Shown: positions 19,174 to 27,883 of the stretch, in pieces
Layout: each line of letters starts with the position of its first letter
How positions within the stretch are numbered: position 1 is the stretch's first letter
Assembly: GCA_900471925.1 (NCBI GenBank)
Contig: UCGV01000026.1
Location: 62,001-126,000 of the forward strand
Length of the DNA: 64,000 nt
Direction: 5' to 3'
Source of the DNA: Hyphomicrobiales bacterium
GTDB taxonomy: Bacteria > Pseudomonadota > Alphaproteobacteria > Rhizobiales > Rhizobiaceae
Made by a program: the position numbers and the translations under genes
The notes under the pieces: generated by a model
Databases searched by the model: none
Seen by the model: the letters and a program-made list of their open reading frames with translations, nothing else
Told to the model about the DNA's origin: nothing

Positions 19174-19497
19174 TTAGAAAATATTGCCGGCATAGCGCGG
19201 ATCGGACATGAGCTTATCGATGAGGTCGTCCCACAACGGCTCGCGGAATGATGCCTCCGTACGTTCTTTGTCATAGGCCCGCTTGGTGGCCTTCACGAAC
19301 GCACCAAATCCCTCCGGACCCTGCTTTCTCAACACGATAAACGGCATGCCTTGCTCGTCCAGGGTCTCGTATATGCTCGACCTGTATTCACTGTCCTCTT
19401 CGTTGAATTCTACCCTGATCTTCTCAATCAGATAGTATAGTTCCACTGTACTGAGAGGAACGAGGACACCCTTCGCGATAATAATTGATCCAGCCAC
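19174..19497 (-). CDS. Hypothetical protein between DUF805 paralogues
   Basis: 107 residues, not recognised. Composition looks like a real soluble acidic protein (segments VELYYLIEKIRVEFNEED and DKLMSDPRYAGNIF), with no signal peptide, helix or Cys. It uses more A/T-ending codons than its neighbours. Start is a GTG at 19497, shortly after a GGGA that could serve as ribosome site. It interrupts the tandem DUF805 series on the same strand, so it is probably co-transcribed. Could be a recent insertion or an accessory protein; I assign no function. Confidence 0.55.
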   Translation of the reverse strand: MAGSIIIAKGVLVPLSTVELYYLIEKIRVEFNEEDSEYRSSIYETLDEQGMPFIVLRKQGPEGFGAFVKATKRAYDKERTEASFREPLWDDLIDKLMSDPRYAGNIF

Positions 19498-19650
19498 TTC
19501 ATCCCGTACGCATGCGTTTTTGATGCCGCACAGATAGATATCTACGAGCTCGCCGCGTCAACGGGAGAAAAATCAGAGAGATCGATTGCCATATCTCAGG
19601 AGACCGATTTGCCGGGAACGAAGCTCCCGGTTGATCGACGGCGGCCGGTG

Positions 19651-20106
19651 TTAGGCGAAGACCTCGGCTCTTACTTCCGGGCGCAGTGGATCCGGGCCGA
19701 ACCTGTTCGGGCCGATAGTACCTGGAAGCAGACTGATCACCAGAATGACGATACCCGCGATAAAGCCGAGATAGGGAACCATGCTGAGCACGAATAGCGC
19801 GAGATACCACCAGCCGGAAATGTTACGATCATGAAAGCGGCGAACCTGAACAGCCAACCCCGGCAAAAAGATCGCAAGAAGATACAGGCCGCCAATGATC
19901 ATCCAGGCGCTAACCCCGGAAGGAAGTCCACCCTCGAACGCACCGGCGCCGGAAGCCGTGATGACCCCGATGATAACGGCCGAAAATATGGACAGGATAA
20001 TAAAGTTGAAGAGAGCAAACCACCAATATTCGGACCGGGAGGCCCGGCCGGAAAAGGTTGCATATTTGTCTCTCAGAACGGTTCGAACAGCTTCAGTAAA
20101 CCCCAT
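19651..20106 (-). CDS. DUF805 (YhaH-like) membrane protein 3
   Basis: 151 residues; opens with MGFTEAVRTVLRDKYATF, then GRASRSEYWWFALFN, four hydrophobic helices with a Gly/Ala-rich periplasmic loop, and QVRRFHDRNISGWWYLA. First gene of the minus-strand run that leads into the MoxR operon, so its upstream region (20107-20412) should carry the main promoter. Closest to DUF805 protein 2 in sequence and leader. Confidence 0.88.
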   Translation of the reverse strand: MGFTEAVRTVLRDKYATFSGRASRSEYWWFALFNFIILSIFSAVIIGVITASGAGAFEGGLPSGVSAWMIIGGLYLLAIFLPGLAVQVRRFHDRNISGWWYLALFVLSMVPYLGFIAGIVILVISLLPGTIGPNRFGPDPLRPEVRAEVFA

Positions 20107-20412
20107 TGAAATGCCCCCATTTCTCTCCACTGCGAGCGCGGTGACGACTCACCATTGCTGCCTGTGATGGTAATATCGGATGGAAAACAACGGCAATACA
20201 AGCGCATTCGTTGTAGTTTATCAGCCAAGGCGATTGATGATTGACGGAGAATAACGCGTTTGCGTTGAATTTTACTCCACGGAAGTGAAGCAGAATCTCC
20301 TCTCGCCCGGTCAAGGTGTGTCGCCATCCCCAGCACATGCTTGCCGCGCTCCAGGTCTTTACTTCCGCAGGTCGCAGTCGCAAAGCGGCGGCACCACTTT
20401 GCCCGACATGCT
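20107..20412. other. Non-coding stretch upstream of the DUF805 run
   Basis: 306 bases between the first DUF805 gene and the 3' end of the NTF2-like gene. No convincing protein or RNA gene seen. The part next to 20106 is more A/T-rich than its surroundings and is the expected promoter region for the minus-strand operon, but I cannot pick a single promoter. Confidence 0.5.
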
Positions 20413-20790
20413 TCAGCCCGCACCGCCAATATCGAAACGCCCGATCTTCCCGCCTTCCATCCGGAAGATATGCGTCACGGTCTTGTCCGTCAGGCCATGA
20501 GTTTGCCCCTCCAGCGGCCGACCATCGAGATCGAAAACCCTCTGGATCACCTCGACCTCTATAACGCTATCGTCCCCCTCCCGAAACGCCACCGGCTCCA
20601 CATGCGGGCTCACGATCGCCCACTGGCGGGTCCAATAGTCCCGAACACCGGAAAGCCCATGAACATGGCCGCCATCCATGCCGTTCGCCCAGGCGACGTC
20701 ATCGCTGAGCGCAGCCAGCACCCCATCAATGTCTCGCGCATTGAAGCGCTCGTAGATATGCCTGATCAATTGCGTCTGCTGTTCCGACAT
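20413..20790 (-). CDS. NTF2-like/SnoaL-type nuclear transport factor 2 family protein
   Basis: 125 residues beginning MSEQQTQLIRHIYERFNARD, with the cone-shaped NTF2 pattern (IDGVLAALSDDVAW, GLSGVRDYWTRQW, VIEVEVIQRVFDLDG, HIFRMEGGKIGRFDI). These proteins are small-molecule isomerases, hydrolases or ligand binders; the role here is not predictable. GAGGAAGC precedes the ATG. It is divergent from a MarR regulator, which probably controls it. Confidence 0.87.
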   Translation of the reverse strand: MSEQQTQLIRHIYERFNARDIDGVLAALSDDVAWANGMDGGHVHGLSGVRDYWTRQWAIVSPHVEPVAFREGDDSVIEVEVIQRVFDLDGRPLEGQTHGLTDKTVTHIFRMEGGKIGRFDIGGAG

Positions 20791-20927
20791 GCTGCTTCCT
20801 CTCGATGCTACCGTAAAACTCTGGTGGGCGCGGCCGGCATTGACCGACGCCCCGCAGACAGATACATACGTGCATATATAATTTGTCGTCAATGGCAGAT
20901 TCGACGATGGACAGGGAGCGAAATGGA
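20791..20927. promoter_or_regulatory. Divergent promoter/operator region, NTF2-like gene and marR-type gene
   Basis: 137 bases shared by the two divergent genes. The segment around 20867-20882 (ATACATACGTGCATATAT) is A/T-rich and imperfectly palindromic (8 of 12 central bases symmetric), as expected for a MarR site. Weak evidence on its own. Confidence 0.4.
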
Positions 20928-21377
20928 ATGAGGCAAGACGTGCTTTCCACACCGGGGCATCTGATCAGCCTGGCGGCGCGCGGCTTTGCCCGGCTGAGCG
21001 AGGCCCGCCTCAAGCCGCTCGGCTTCGGCGTCGGGCAATTGCCGGTTCTGGTGGCGCTGGAGAATGGCAAGGCAGACACCCAGCGTGATCTTGCCCGCTT
21101 CGCCAAGGTGGAACAGCCGCCGATGGCGCAGATGCTTGCCCGCATGGAGCGCGACGGCCTGATCGAACGCAGCCCCGATCCGGCCGATGGCCGCAGCAGC
21201 CGCATCGCATTGACAGACATTGCCCGGACGCGCATGCCCGAGGCCATCGCCACTCTGTTTCAGGGCAACCGCGAGGCGCTGGATGGTTTTACAACGGCAG
21301 AAGCGGAGCAGTTCGTCGCCATGCTGACGCGCGTGATCACGAACCTGGACAAAATGGCGGGTGCCGATCCCTCATGA
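20928..21377 (+). CDS. MarR family transcriptional regulator
   Basis: About 149 residues with a winged-helix core: LPVLVALENGKADTQRDLAR, recognition region EQPPMAQMLARMERDGLIE and the wing SPDPADGRSSRIALT. This is the standard MarR DR-motif. Start taken at ATG 20928, ten bases after GGGAG; in-frame ATGs at 20892 and 20907 are possible. Divergent from the NTF2-like gene, its probable target, and convergent with the cyclase gene. Confidence 0.9.
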   Translation: MRQDVLSTPGHLISLAARGFARLSEARLKPLGFGVGQLPVLVALENGKADTQRDLARFAKVEQPPMAQMLARMERDGLIERSPDPADGRSSRIALTDIARTRMPEAIATLFQGNREALDGFTTAEAEQFVAMLTRVITNLDKMAGADPS

Positions 21378-21411
21378 GGTGGCTTTTAGACTGACGTGCG
21401 AACCGCCCCCC

Positions 21412-22818
21412 TCACGAAAGGGCAAAAATCCGTACTTCCCGCTCGATCCCCTGCAGCTCCTGCATTCGCGACACCGAGCTTATCCCGCTCTCGCGCAGCA
21501 TCCGCGACACCTGCTCGTTGCCGACCACCGCCTCCGTCGTCAGGATCACCTGCGGCTCCGCCAGCCCCTGCACGCGCGAGGCGATATTCACCGTCTGGCC
21601 GAAATAGTCCTGCCGGTCGTTCATGTTGACGGCAAGGCACGGCCCCTCGTGAATGCCGATCTTCAGGAGCAGATCCTCGGCGCCGCGCTCCGCGTTCAGT
21701 CGCAGCATCGCCTCACGCATCCTGAGTGCGGCCGCCACCGCTCTATCAGGGCTCGGGAAGGTCGCCATCACAGCGTCGCCGATGGTCTTGACCACAGCTC
21801 CGGCCTCGGTCGCGACGATTTCCTGCAGCACCCGGAAATGCGTGCGCACCAGATCGAAGGCGGCGAGATCGCCGACGCGCTCGTAAAGCGCAGTCGAGCC
21901 GCGCAGGTCGGTGAAGAGGAAGGTCAGGCTGGTGATCTTCAGGCGCTGGTCCACGTCAAGCGTATCGGTGCGGTAGATATCGCGGAAACTCTGGTTGGTC
22001 AGGAGCCGCTTGGCCGTCAGGAACGGGCGCCTGCGGCCGAGCAACTCGTGCAGCTCGTCGCTGGCGATGCAGACATTCGGCAGCACCCGGCGGTCGGTAT
22101 GGTTTTCCAGCGTCAGCCGCAGCGGACCGGGGCTCATCGTCAGCGTCTCGTTCGGCGCATGGCCGTGGCTTATCACCATCGAAAGCGTCTGCCGCTCGTT
22201 CGTAGGGCCGCCCCTGATATCGATGAACTGGGCCGAATGCGTCACCGCGTCGAAGATGATGACGAACTGCTCGGGCAATTGCAGCGAGACGAACGCCCGC
22301 TCGCCCGGATCGAGCTCGACCATTTCCAGCAGGATGCGGGAAAACCGCTCCTCCAGGTCGTCGGGCAGATCGACGCCGGAGGAGAAGAAGATCTGGCGGT
22401 AATATTCCATCGGCGACAGCCGGTCGGGATCATGGGCGGCGATCCGGCGCACACGCGGGCTGACCGTGAATGTCACCTCCACCATCTCGTCCAGCGTCGG
22501 CTCATATCCGGCCGCGCAGAGCGAACAATGGTAAGCGTCGCGATCGACCGATTTCAGGCTGGCACCCGTATCCAGCACACCGCCGCAGCCCGGGCACAGC
22601 ACATTCCAGGTCATCTCGAAGGCGCCGATACGCGCGGCATGGAGAAGTGCGGCGATCACCCTGTCTTCATCGAGATGATGGGCGCTCGCAAAGGCAAGCG
22701 CATTGATGCGGTTGAGGTCGCGATCCGAACCGGACCGGACGGCGGCCTCAAGACGATCGACCGTCTCAGGGTCGGCCGCCTGTCTCAGCGCGGCAAAAAG
22801 CACGTCCACTTCGCTCAT
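21412..22818 (-). CDS. Class III adenylate/guanylate cyclase with N-terminal DUF5939-like region
   Basis: 468 residues. The C-terminal third is a class III cyclase domain with metal aspartates in TFLFTDLRGST and IGDAVMATF and the VNIASRVQG motif. The N-terminal ~280 residues resemble DUF5939 by recall and contain two Cys pairs (CPGCGG and CSLC) that could bind zinc. No transmembrane helix, so it should be a soluble sensor-cyclase. Start placed at ATG 22818; in-frame starts a little upstream exist. It lies 101 bases downstream of the DHA2 exporter gene on the same strand. Confidence 0.87.
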   Translation of the reverse strand: MSEVDVLFAALRQAADPETVDRLEAAVRSGSDRDLNRINALAFASAHHLDEDRVIAALLHAARIGAFEMTWNVLCPGCGGVLDTGASLKSVDRDAYHCSLCAAGYEPTLDEMVEVTFTVSPRVRRIAAHDPDRLSPMEYYRQIFFSSGVDLPDDLEERFSRILLEMVELDPGERAFVSLQLPEQFVIIFDAVTHSAQFIDIRGGPTNERQTLSMVISHGHAPNETLTMSPGPLRLTLENHTDRRVLPNVCIASDELHELLGRRRPFLTAKRLLTNQSFRDIYRTDTLDVDQRLKITSLTFLFTDLRGSTALYERVGDLAAFDLVRTHFRVLQEIVATEAGAVVKTIGDAVMATFPSPDRAVAAALRMREAMLRLNAERGAEDLLLKIGIHEGPCLAVNMNDRQDYFGQTVNIASRVQGLAEPQVILTTEAVVGNEQVSRMLRESGISSVSRMQELQGIEREVRIFALS

Positions 22819-22919
22819 GGGACACGTCTCTGTGCAGGCAGCGCCACGGCCGGCCCTGCCGATTGCGTCCATCATATCACGGGCGTTTGCCGATGGTAAT
22901 CGAAGCCTTTCGGATGCCG

Positions 22920-24458
22920 TCAGGCCCCCGGCGGCGCCACCTTCTTCGCGAACGGCACCCACAGAAGGGCGCAGGCTGTCAGCACCGCCACCACCATCCA
23001 TGCCTCGTTCAGCGCCTGCACGCTTGCGGCCGTCTGCACCAGCGGATCGAGCATATTGCTCGTATCGGCATCGAACTCCCCGCTATGCCCCGATATTGCC
23101 GTGAGCGGTGCGCCGACGAAGGCCGCGACGCCGACATCTCCCGCCTTCAGCTTTTCCCATAGGCCGTCGCCGAGCGGCCCCGAGCGCGTGTAGACGATCG
23201 TATCGATCAGCGCGATGCCGATGGCCCCGCCGAGATTGCGCATCAGGTTGAACAGGCCGCTCGCATCCGGAATGCGCTCCGGCGGCAGCGTGCCGAGGGC
23301 CAGCCGCGTCGGCGGCAGCAGGCAGAACATGATGGCGATGCCGCGCACGATCTGCGGCCAGAACATCTGGTCATAATCGGTCTGCGGGTCCTGAAAGGCG
23401 CTCATGCCGATACCAACCGCAAAGAGCGCAAAACCGAGCGCGGAAAGCAGCCGCGCATCCATCCGCTTTTCCAGCTCCACGGCAACAGGCGCCGTCACCA
23501 GCTGGGCAATGCCCGTCACCAGCATCGTCATGCCGATTTCGAGTGCATTGTGCCCGCGCACGAAGGCGAGAAAGACCGGCATCAAATAGACCGAGCCGAA
23601 CAGGCCGATACCGAGAATGAAGCTCATCGCCGAGCCTGCCAGAAAATTCCGGTCGCCGAAATTTCTGAGCTCCACCACGGGCATGGCCCTGCGCAGCGAG
23701 CGCCACGCGAACACACCGCCCGCAACCACCGAAAACCCGATCAGCCCGGAAACATAAAGCGAGGTCCAGCCGCTCGTCGGCGCCTCCTTCAGCCCGAGCT
23801 CCAGCGCCGCGAGGCTTGCCGCCATCAACACCAGCGAGAGCAGATCGAGATGCCAGAGCTCGGAGAGATTGACGCTTTCACGCGGCAGCGCGCGCATGGC
23901 GACGAGCGCCGCGACAATGCCGGGAAGGATATTGATCAGAAACAGCCAGTGCCAGGAGTAGGTCTCCGTCAGCCAGCCGCCGACCACGGGCCCGATGGTC
24001 GGCGCCAGCACCGCCAGTACGCCGGCGATCGTCGTCGCCAGCGCCTGCCGCCTGTCCGGAAACAGGATGAAGACGGCCGAAAACACCGAAGGGATCAGCG
24101 TGCCGCCAGAGAAGCCCTGAATGACGCGCCAGAAGATCAGCCCGCCGAATGTGTCGCTCGCCGCACAGCCGGCCGATGCCGCCACGAAGAGCGTGAGCGA
24201 GGTCACGAACAACCACCGCATCGTCAGAAGTCGCGTCAGGAAACCCGTCAGCGGTATCGCCACCACCTCGGCGATCAGATAGGCCGTCTGCACCCAGCTC
24301 ATCTGGTCGGGATTGATATCGAGAGCCGACTGGATCGTCGGCAGCGAGGTCGCGACCACCTGCACATCGAGGATCGCCATGAACATGCCGAGGCACATGG
24401 CGAGGAAACCGATCCATCTCAGATGCGGTGAAACAGCAAATTCGGGCCGGTCGGGCAT
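22920..24458 (-). CDS. DHA2 family MFS multidrug transporter (14 helices)
   Basis: 512 residues with the DHA2 opening LGMFMAILDVQVVATSLPTIQ and motif C-like TIGPVVGGWLTETYSWHWLFLIN, matching EmrB/QacA-type proton antiporters with 14 helices. Expected to export toxic organic compounds across the inner membrane. No EmrA-type adaptor gene is adjacent. Start at ATG 24458; the frame stays open upstream with a hydrophobic but unlikely leader. Lies between an alpha/beta hydrolase and a cyclase, all on the minus strand. Confidence 0.9.
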   Translation of the reverse strand: MPDRPEFAVSPHLRWIGFLAMCLGMFMAILDVQVVATSLPTIQSALDINPDQMSWVQTAYLIAEVVAIPLTGFLTRLLTMRWLFVTSLTLFVAASAGCAASDTFGGLIFWRVIQGFSGGTLIPSVFSAVFILFPDRRQALATTIAGVLAVLAPTIGPVVGGWLTETYSWHWLFLINILPGIVAALVAMRALPRESVNLSELWHLDLLSLVLMAASLAALELGLKEAPTSGWTSLYVSGLIGFSVVAGGVFAWRSLRRAMPVVELRNFGDRNFLAGSAMSFILGIGLFGSVYLMPVFLAFVRGHNALEIGMTMLVTGIAQLVTAPVAVELEKRMDARLLSALGFALFAVGIGMSAFQDPQTDYDQMFWPQIVRGIAIMFCLLPPTRLALGTLPPERIPDASGLFNLMRNLGGAIGIALIDTIVYTRSGPLGDGLWEKLKAGDVGVAAFVGAPLTAISGHSGEFDADTSNMLDPLVQTAASVQALNEAWMVVAVLTACALLWVPFAKKVAPPGA

Positions 24459-24580
24459 GGAATGGTCCTGGAAAATCCTGTTGCCGGCCCTGACCTCGAT
24501 GCCAGGGATAAGCGCACCAGACCATAACAGCACGCAGAAAACTGCGCCAAAGCATAATGAGGTAAGCGCGCGGGCGCCGA

Positions 24581-25453
24581 TCACAAAGCGGTGGTTATCC
24601 GCCCGCGCGCGATGAAATCCGCCATCAGCCGCGCCGCGACAGGCGCATGGGTCTCGAGCAGGAAATGTCCGCCATCGAGAATATGCGCCTCCATTCGCGG
24701 CAGCGCCTCCATCCAGGAGAGCGTTTCGGCAAGATCGAAAAACGCATCATGCCGGCCCCAGATCATCAGTGCCTCGGGCTGGTACTGCGAGAGATAGGCG
24801 GCAATGGCGGGAAATCTCGAAACATATTTCCCGTAATCGGCAATCAGCGCCCGCTGCGTCTCCATCCGCCCCGGCAGTTGCATGATCGCCCAGTCCTCCT
24901 CCCAGCGTTCGGCCGGTATCCGCGCCGCCACATCCTCGGGCACGCCGGCAATATATTGGTCGCGCGTGCCCGCAAACGTCAGATGAGCCGTCGCCGCCGC
25001 CTCGTTTTCGGGCGATGGCGCGCGCCAGAAGGCTTGCGTCTCGGCCCAGTTCGGCCCCTGCCCGCTCGCATGCGCATTGGCATTCTGGATGATCAGGCCG
25101 AGAACCTTCTCCGGCGCCCGCATGGCGATCTCAAGACCGACGGGCGCACCGAAATCATGCAGATAGAGATAGCGCGGGCCGATGCCGAGGCGGTCCAGCA
25201 ATTCGCAAATGCTATCCGCAAAGGCGCTGAATGTTGGCGCCGGCAAGGTCTCGGACTGGCCGAAGCCCGGCATGTCAGGCACGATGACCTGCGCCACCTC
25301 GGACAAGGCCGGTATCACCTCGCGAAAGGTCCGCGCAGAACTCGGAAAACCGTGGATCAGAACAAGCGCCGGGCTCGCCTCGGCACCGGAGCGGACGAAG
25401 GACAGAACCCTGCCATTGGAAAGACGGCACTCATGCCGTTCGGGTGATCGCAT
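24581..25453 (-). CDS. Alpha/beta hydrolase, haloalkane dehalogenase/epoxide hydrolase-like
   Basis: 290 residues with HGFPSSARTF (oxyanion region), nucleophile elbow LYLHDFGAPVG placing Asp100 as nucleophile, an acid in WGRHDAFFD and the catalytic His in GGHFLLE. An Asp nucleophile identifies the dehalogenase/epoxide hydrolase branch, not serine esterases. The residue after the nucleophile is Phe, where dehalogenases and many epoxide hydrolases have Trp. Substrate unknown. The DHA2 exporter starts 122 bases downstream. Confidence 0.87.
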   Translation of the reverse strand: MRSPERHECRLSNGRVLSFVRSGAEASPALVLIHGFPSSARTFREVIPALSEVAQVIVPDMPGFGQSETLPAPTFSAFADSICELLDRLGIGPRYLYLHDFGAPVGLEIAMRAPEKVLGLIIQNANAHASGQGPNWAETQAFWRAPSPENEAAATAHLTFAGTRDQYIAGVPEDVAARIPAERWEEDWAIMQLPGRMETQRALIADYGKYVSRFPAIAAYLSQYQPEALMIWGRHDAFFDLAETLSWMEALPRMEAHILDGGHFLLETHAPVAARLMADFIARGRITTAL

Positions 25454-25546
25454 CGCAAGCTCCGGTTTCGCACGCTGAGGGGGAAATGCGAGCGCCGGCC
25501 CGCAGTTCCCTCACCGCACGAAAGGCGTGTGCCAGACCCTGTTCGG

Positions 25547-26770
25547 CTAGCTCTCGGCACGACCGAGAATGTGGTGCGAGCGATCGAGCCACTGCGCCAG
25601 CCGGCCGATCGCAATGAACGCAAGCACGCCGGTGGCACCGACGAGAGCGGCGACCGTGAGCGACCACGACACCCCGATATTCTCCATCAGGAACGCGAGG
25701 ATAAAGGGTGCTGTCGATGAGACGACCAGCCGGATCGCCAGGACCTGCCCCTGCCTCCTGCCGTAACCCTCACTGCCGAAGAGCACCAGCGGCAGGGTTC
25801 CCTGCACGATGCTGCTCAGGCCCGAGCCGAGGCCGAACACGACGGCGAATACGAGTGCGCCGGGCACGGAGGGCGCCGTGACAACAAGGATCACCAGCGC
25901 CGAAGGCAAGAGAACGGCAGAAATGAGCGCGAGCGTCAGCTGCGAAAGGCCGCTGCCGAACACCATGTTGGTAAAGCGGCTCAGGACCTGGGAGGGGCCA
26001 AAGAGCGTGCCGACCATGACAGCCATTGCGCCAAGCCCGAGGCCGGAGAGAACCGGGACCATATGCACGAGCAGCGCCGCGTTGACGAAGCTTTCAAGCG
26101 CAAAGCCCGTCACCATCAGCACGAAGGCAGGCGTGCGGATCGATGGCGCAAGGCTGGGTTCCACATGTTTCACCGGCCCGCCGGCGGTGTCCTTGCGGCT
26201 CCTGCTGGCGCCAAATGCCAGCCAGGCGTGAATGGGCAGGCAGACCGCGACGTTGAGGGCAGCAAAACAGAGATAGACGGATTGCCAAGACATATGCGCC
26301 TGCAGCGCCGTCGTGATTGGCCAGAAGATCGTCGAGGCAAAACCGGCGATCAGCGTCAGATAGGTGATGCTGCGCTGTGCCACCTTCGGCCTGATCTGCA
26401 CGAGCAATGCGAAGGCCGCGCCATATTGCACCAGGTTGGATGCCGTCTCGATGGCGATGAGCGCGGCAACGAAGGCGATCTTCCCGGATGAGAGCGCACA
26501 GGCCGCAAGGGCTGCAGCCGCAATCGCCGAGCCTGAAGTCATCACCCGGCCGGCGCCGAAGCGGTCGATCCATTTTCCCATCGTCGGCGCGGCAAGGCCG
26601 CCGACCAGCAACGCCACCGAAAGCGCGCCGAAGATCCATTCCGACGACCAGTTCAAATCCCGCGCCATTGCAGGCGCGAGAATGCTGAAGCTGTAATAGA
26701 GCGACCCGTAGCCGATAATCTGGGTAATGCCGAGGGCGAGGATGGCGGCAACCGGTATGCGTTCAGACAA
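25547..26770 (-). CDS. MFS transporter in the arsenic operon (ArsK-like candidate)
   Basis: About 407 residues, 12 helices, with GYGSLYYSFSILAPAMARDLNW and APTMGKWIDRFGAGRVM. Transporters of this type occur in rhizobial/agrobacterial ars operons; ArsK of Agrobacterium exports trivalent arsenic and antimony and is the nearest functional analogue I can name, but identity is inferred from context. I take TTG 26770 as start: GAGGG precedes it and it overlaps the arsC end by 8 bases. An ATG at 26818 would overlap arsC by 56 bases. Confidence 0.75.
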   Translation of the reverse strand: MSERIPVAAILALGITQIIGYGSLYYSFSILAPAMARDLNWSSEWIFGALSVALLVGGLAAPTMGKWIDRFGAGRVMTSGSAIAAAALAACALSSGKIAFVAALIAIETASNLVQYGAAFALLVQIRPKVAQRSITYLTLIAGFASTIFWPITTALQAHMSWQSVYLCFAALNVAVCLPIHAWLAFGASRSRKDTAGGPVKHVEPSLAPSIRTPAFVLMVTGFALESFVNAALLVHMVPVLSGLGLGAMAVMVGTLFGPSQVLSRFTNMVFGSGLSQLTLALISAVLLPSALVILVVTAPSVPGALVFAVVFGLGSGLSSIVQGTLPLVLFGSEGYGRRQGQVLAIRLVVSSTAPFILAFLMENIGVSWSLTVAALVGATGVLAFIAIGRLAQWLDRSHHILGRAES

Positions 26771-27185
26771 GGCGCCTGCCCTCGCTGTCCAGAACCTGCT
26801 CGCCGTCTTCCTTGGCAAACGGCCCCTTGTGCGTATCCGGCAGGATATCGAGCACGACTTCCGAAGGCCGCGCCAACCGCGTGCCCATCGGCGTGACGAC
26901 GAAGGGCCGGTTTATGAGGATCGGCGTTTCCAGCATCGCATCGAGCAGCTGCTCGTCCGTCAGATCGGGATTGTCGAGGCCAAGCTCGGCATAGGGCGTG
27001 CCCTTTTCGCGGATTGCGCCGCGAACTGTGAGGCCGGCATCCGCAATCATCTTCACCAGTTGCTCGCGGCTTGGCGGGTTCTGCAGATATTCGATGACTT
27101 CGGGCTCGATACCGGCATTGCGGATCATCGCCAATGTGTTGCGGGAGGTGCCGCAGGCGGGGTTGTGATAGATGGTGACGTTCAT
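26763..27185 (-). CDS. arsC: Arsenate reductase, glutaredoxin-coupled type
   Basis: 140 residues opening MNVTIYHNPACGTSRNTLAM; the catalytic Cys lies in CGTSRNT, and the arginine-containing substrate region is LINRPFVVTPMGTRLARPSE. Reduces arsenate to arsenite with glutathione and glutaredoxin in the cytoplasm. Its ATG overlaps the aqpS stop by four bases (ATGA), and its end overlaps the MFS gene. Together with aqpS this gives reduction followed by efflux of arsenite. Confidence 0.94.
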   Translation of the reverse strand: MNVTIYHNPACGTSRNTLAMIRNAGIEPEVIEYLQNPPSREQLVKMIADAGLTVRGAIREKGTPYAELGLDNPDLTDEQLLDAMLETPILINRPFVVTPMGTRLARPSEVVLDILPDTHKGPFAKEDGEQVLDSEGRRLV

Positions 27186-27883
27186 GGAGCGGTTTCCGTT
27201 TCTGCAAGGGTTCGGGTGTTTCGGGCGTCCATCAGCAGCCACCCAGCAAAGGCCAATGCCAGCAAGGCGCCCGCCACTTCGGCGAGGGTGAATCCGGGCA
27301 GGTCGACCGGCCGGATGCCCGAAAACGTTGATGTCAGCGACCGGGCAATCGCCACCGCCGGATTGGCGAAGGACGTCGATGCGGTGAACCAGTAGGCGGC
27401 GGTGATATAGAGGCCGACGAGCCATGCCACGGCATCGGTGCGGAAACGGATGCCGGAAAGGATGACGAAGACAAGCCCTGATGTCGCCGTCACCTCAGCA
27501 AGCCATTGCGCTCCGCCCGAACGCACCGTTTGTGAAATCTGCAGCAGCGGCAGTTCGAACATGCCGTGCGCAAGCATGGTGCCGGCAATGCCGCCGACGA
27601 TCTGCGCGGCGATATAGAATGCGAGCGATGATCCGGGCAGTTCGCGCTTCACGGCAAAGACCATAGAAACGACCGGGTTGAAATGCGCCCCGGAGATCGG
27701 TCCGAGCGTGGTAATCAGCACGACCAGCATCGCCCCGGTCGCCAGCGTATTGCCGAGCAGCGCGATCGCCGTATCGTCCGTCAGCCTGTCAGCCATGATG
27801 CCGGAACCGACCACGGTTGCGACCAGCAACAGCGTGCCGAATGCCTCTGCCGCCACGCGCCGGGAAAGGGAAAAGCCGGTCAT
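27182..27883 (-). CDS. aqpS: Aquaglyceroporin (arsenite channel AqpS-like)
   Basis: 233 residues, six helices plus two half-helices of the MIP family. The second signature is FANPAVAIAR; the first is HFNPV in place of NPA. Located between arsR and arsC, it corresponds to AqpS of Sinorhizobium, which replaces ArsB and lets arsenite made inside the cell diffuse out. ATG at 27883 overlaps the arsR stop by four bases; the open frame further upstream is the arsR gene in another frame. Confidence 0.92.
   Translation of the reverse strand: MTGFSLSRRVAAEAFGTLLLVATVVGSGIMADRLTDDTAIALLGNTLATGAMLVVLITTLGPISGAHFNPVVSMVFAVKRELPGSSLAFYIAAQIVGGIAGTMLAHGMFELPLLQISQTVRSGGAQWLAEVTATSGLVFVILSGIRFRTDAVAWLVGLYITAAYWFTASTSFANPAVAIARSLTSTFSGIRPVDLPGFTLAEVAGALLALAFAGWLLMDARNTRTLAETETAP

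Noticed and set aside
19499..19810. 103-codon minus-strand frame
   Set aside because: Overlaps DUF805 protein 3 out of frame and is Arg/Ser-rich with no protein-like pattern.
21361..22899. 512-codon plus-strand frame
   Set aside because: Antisense to the cyclase gene, His/Arg/Gln-rich, no motifs.
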